A stretch of 5,333 nucleotides of DNA from NCBI GenBank assembly GCA_000405805.1, contig ASPJ01000025.1:1-5333 (forward strand). The letters are read 5' to 3'. The notes beneath the pieces are model-generated. The model did no database searches. It saw only the letters and a list, made by a program, of their open reading frames with translations, and was not told the DNA's origin. The DNA comes from Fidelibacterota bacterium SCGC AAA003-L08. GTDB lineage: Bacteria; Fidelibacterota; Marinisomatia; SCGC-AAA003-L08; D37C17. Positions 5,113-5,333 of this stretch are shown here, piece after piece. The translations under genes were made by a program, and so were the position numbers. Each line of letters begins with the position of its first letter. The stretch's first letter is position 1.

Positions 5113-5333
5113 TTAATTTCTCATATTAATAAATTGTAAAGGCAGTCCTATATTTTGCTCTTTTATAATCTGAATAACATTCTGCAAATCATCAATTTTT
5201 TTTCCAGTTACCCTGAGCTGATCTCCTTGAATTTGAGATTGAACTTTTAATTTTTGATTTTTAATCAATTTATTTATTTTAGTAGCATTTTCTTTATCTA
5301 TTCCTTGTTTTAATTTAATTATTTGCCTAATGC
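5113..5333 (-). CDS. yajQ: YajQ family nucleotide-binding protein, C-terminal part (runs off window)
   Basis: The frame enters at base 5333 with no start and ends at TAA 5115-5113, giving 72 visible residues. They begin IRQIIKLKQGIDKENATKIN, then continue KLIKNQKLKVQSQIQGDQLR, with VTGKKIDDLQNVIQIIK and the ending GLPLQFINMRN. The segment KVQ-x-QIQGD-x-[LIV]-RVTGK-x2-DDLQ, followed by LPLQF near the C-terminus, is the signature of YajQ/DUF520. These are cytoplasmic proteins reported to bind nucleotides, including cyclic di-GMP in some bacteria. About 90 N-terminal residues are missing, judging from the usual length of near 160. def begins one base after the stop, so the two are very likely co-transcribed. 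Confidence 0.93.
   Translation of the reverse strand, partial: IRQIIKLKQGIDKENATKINKLIKNQKLKVQSQIQGDQLRVTGKKIDDLQNVIQIIKEQNIGLPLQFINMRN

Overview
This is an AT-rich, densely packed bacterial window in which every supported gene lies on the minus strand, so it reads from position 5333 down to 1. Gaps between genes are mostly 0 to 20 bases, several starts overlap the previous stop (ATGAGTGA, TAATG, ATGAATAA forms), and most starts lack a good Shine-Dalgarno sequence. That style suggests a small or streamlined low-GC bacterial genome, possibly an environmental or metagenomic assembly. I cannot name the phylum. The MutL remnant has the ACK and CPHGRP motifs of endonuclease-type MutL, which argues against an enteric bacterium.

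Upstream block (5333 to 2387, probably one transcription unit): the C-terminal end of a YajQ-family protein; peptide deformylase (def) with an acidic insertion; a previously unlisted 31-codon cysteine-rich ORF; a stand-alone Smr-domain protein; family 1 uracil-DNA glycosylase (ung); an alpha/beta serine hydrolase; and a DUF962/Mpo1-like membrane protein. This looks like ordinary chromosomal housekeeping and repair content.

A 154-base gap (2233-2386) holds an AT-rich hairpin and a possible promoter. The second block (2232 to 1) follows: a RecB/Cas4-like PD-(D/E)XK nuclease, a DEDDh 3'-5' exonuclease resembling the PRK09182 group, and the first 66 or so residues of a PIF1-like helicase. Together they look like a DNA-end-processing or recombination module. 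The helicase reading frame breaks off just after its GGQT motif and runs directly into the last 60 or so codons of mutL, followed by the start of a DUF502 membrane protein gene.

The PIF1/MutL junction at about 380-396 is the most notable point. It removes most of the helicase and most of MutL, and is either a real deletion or rearrangement or an assembly chimera. A second oddity is that both genes ending in TAG (the exonuclease and def) are followed in the same frame by the next open frame.
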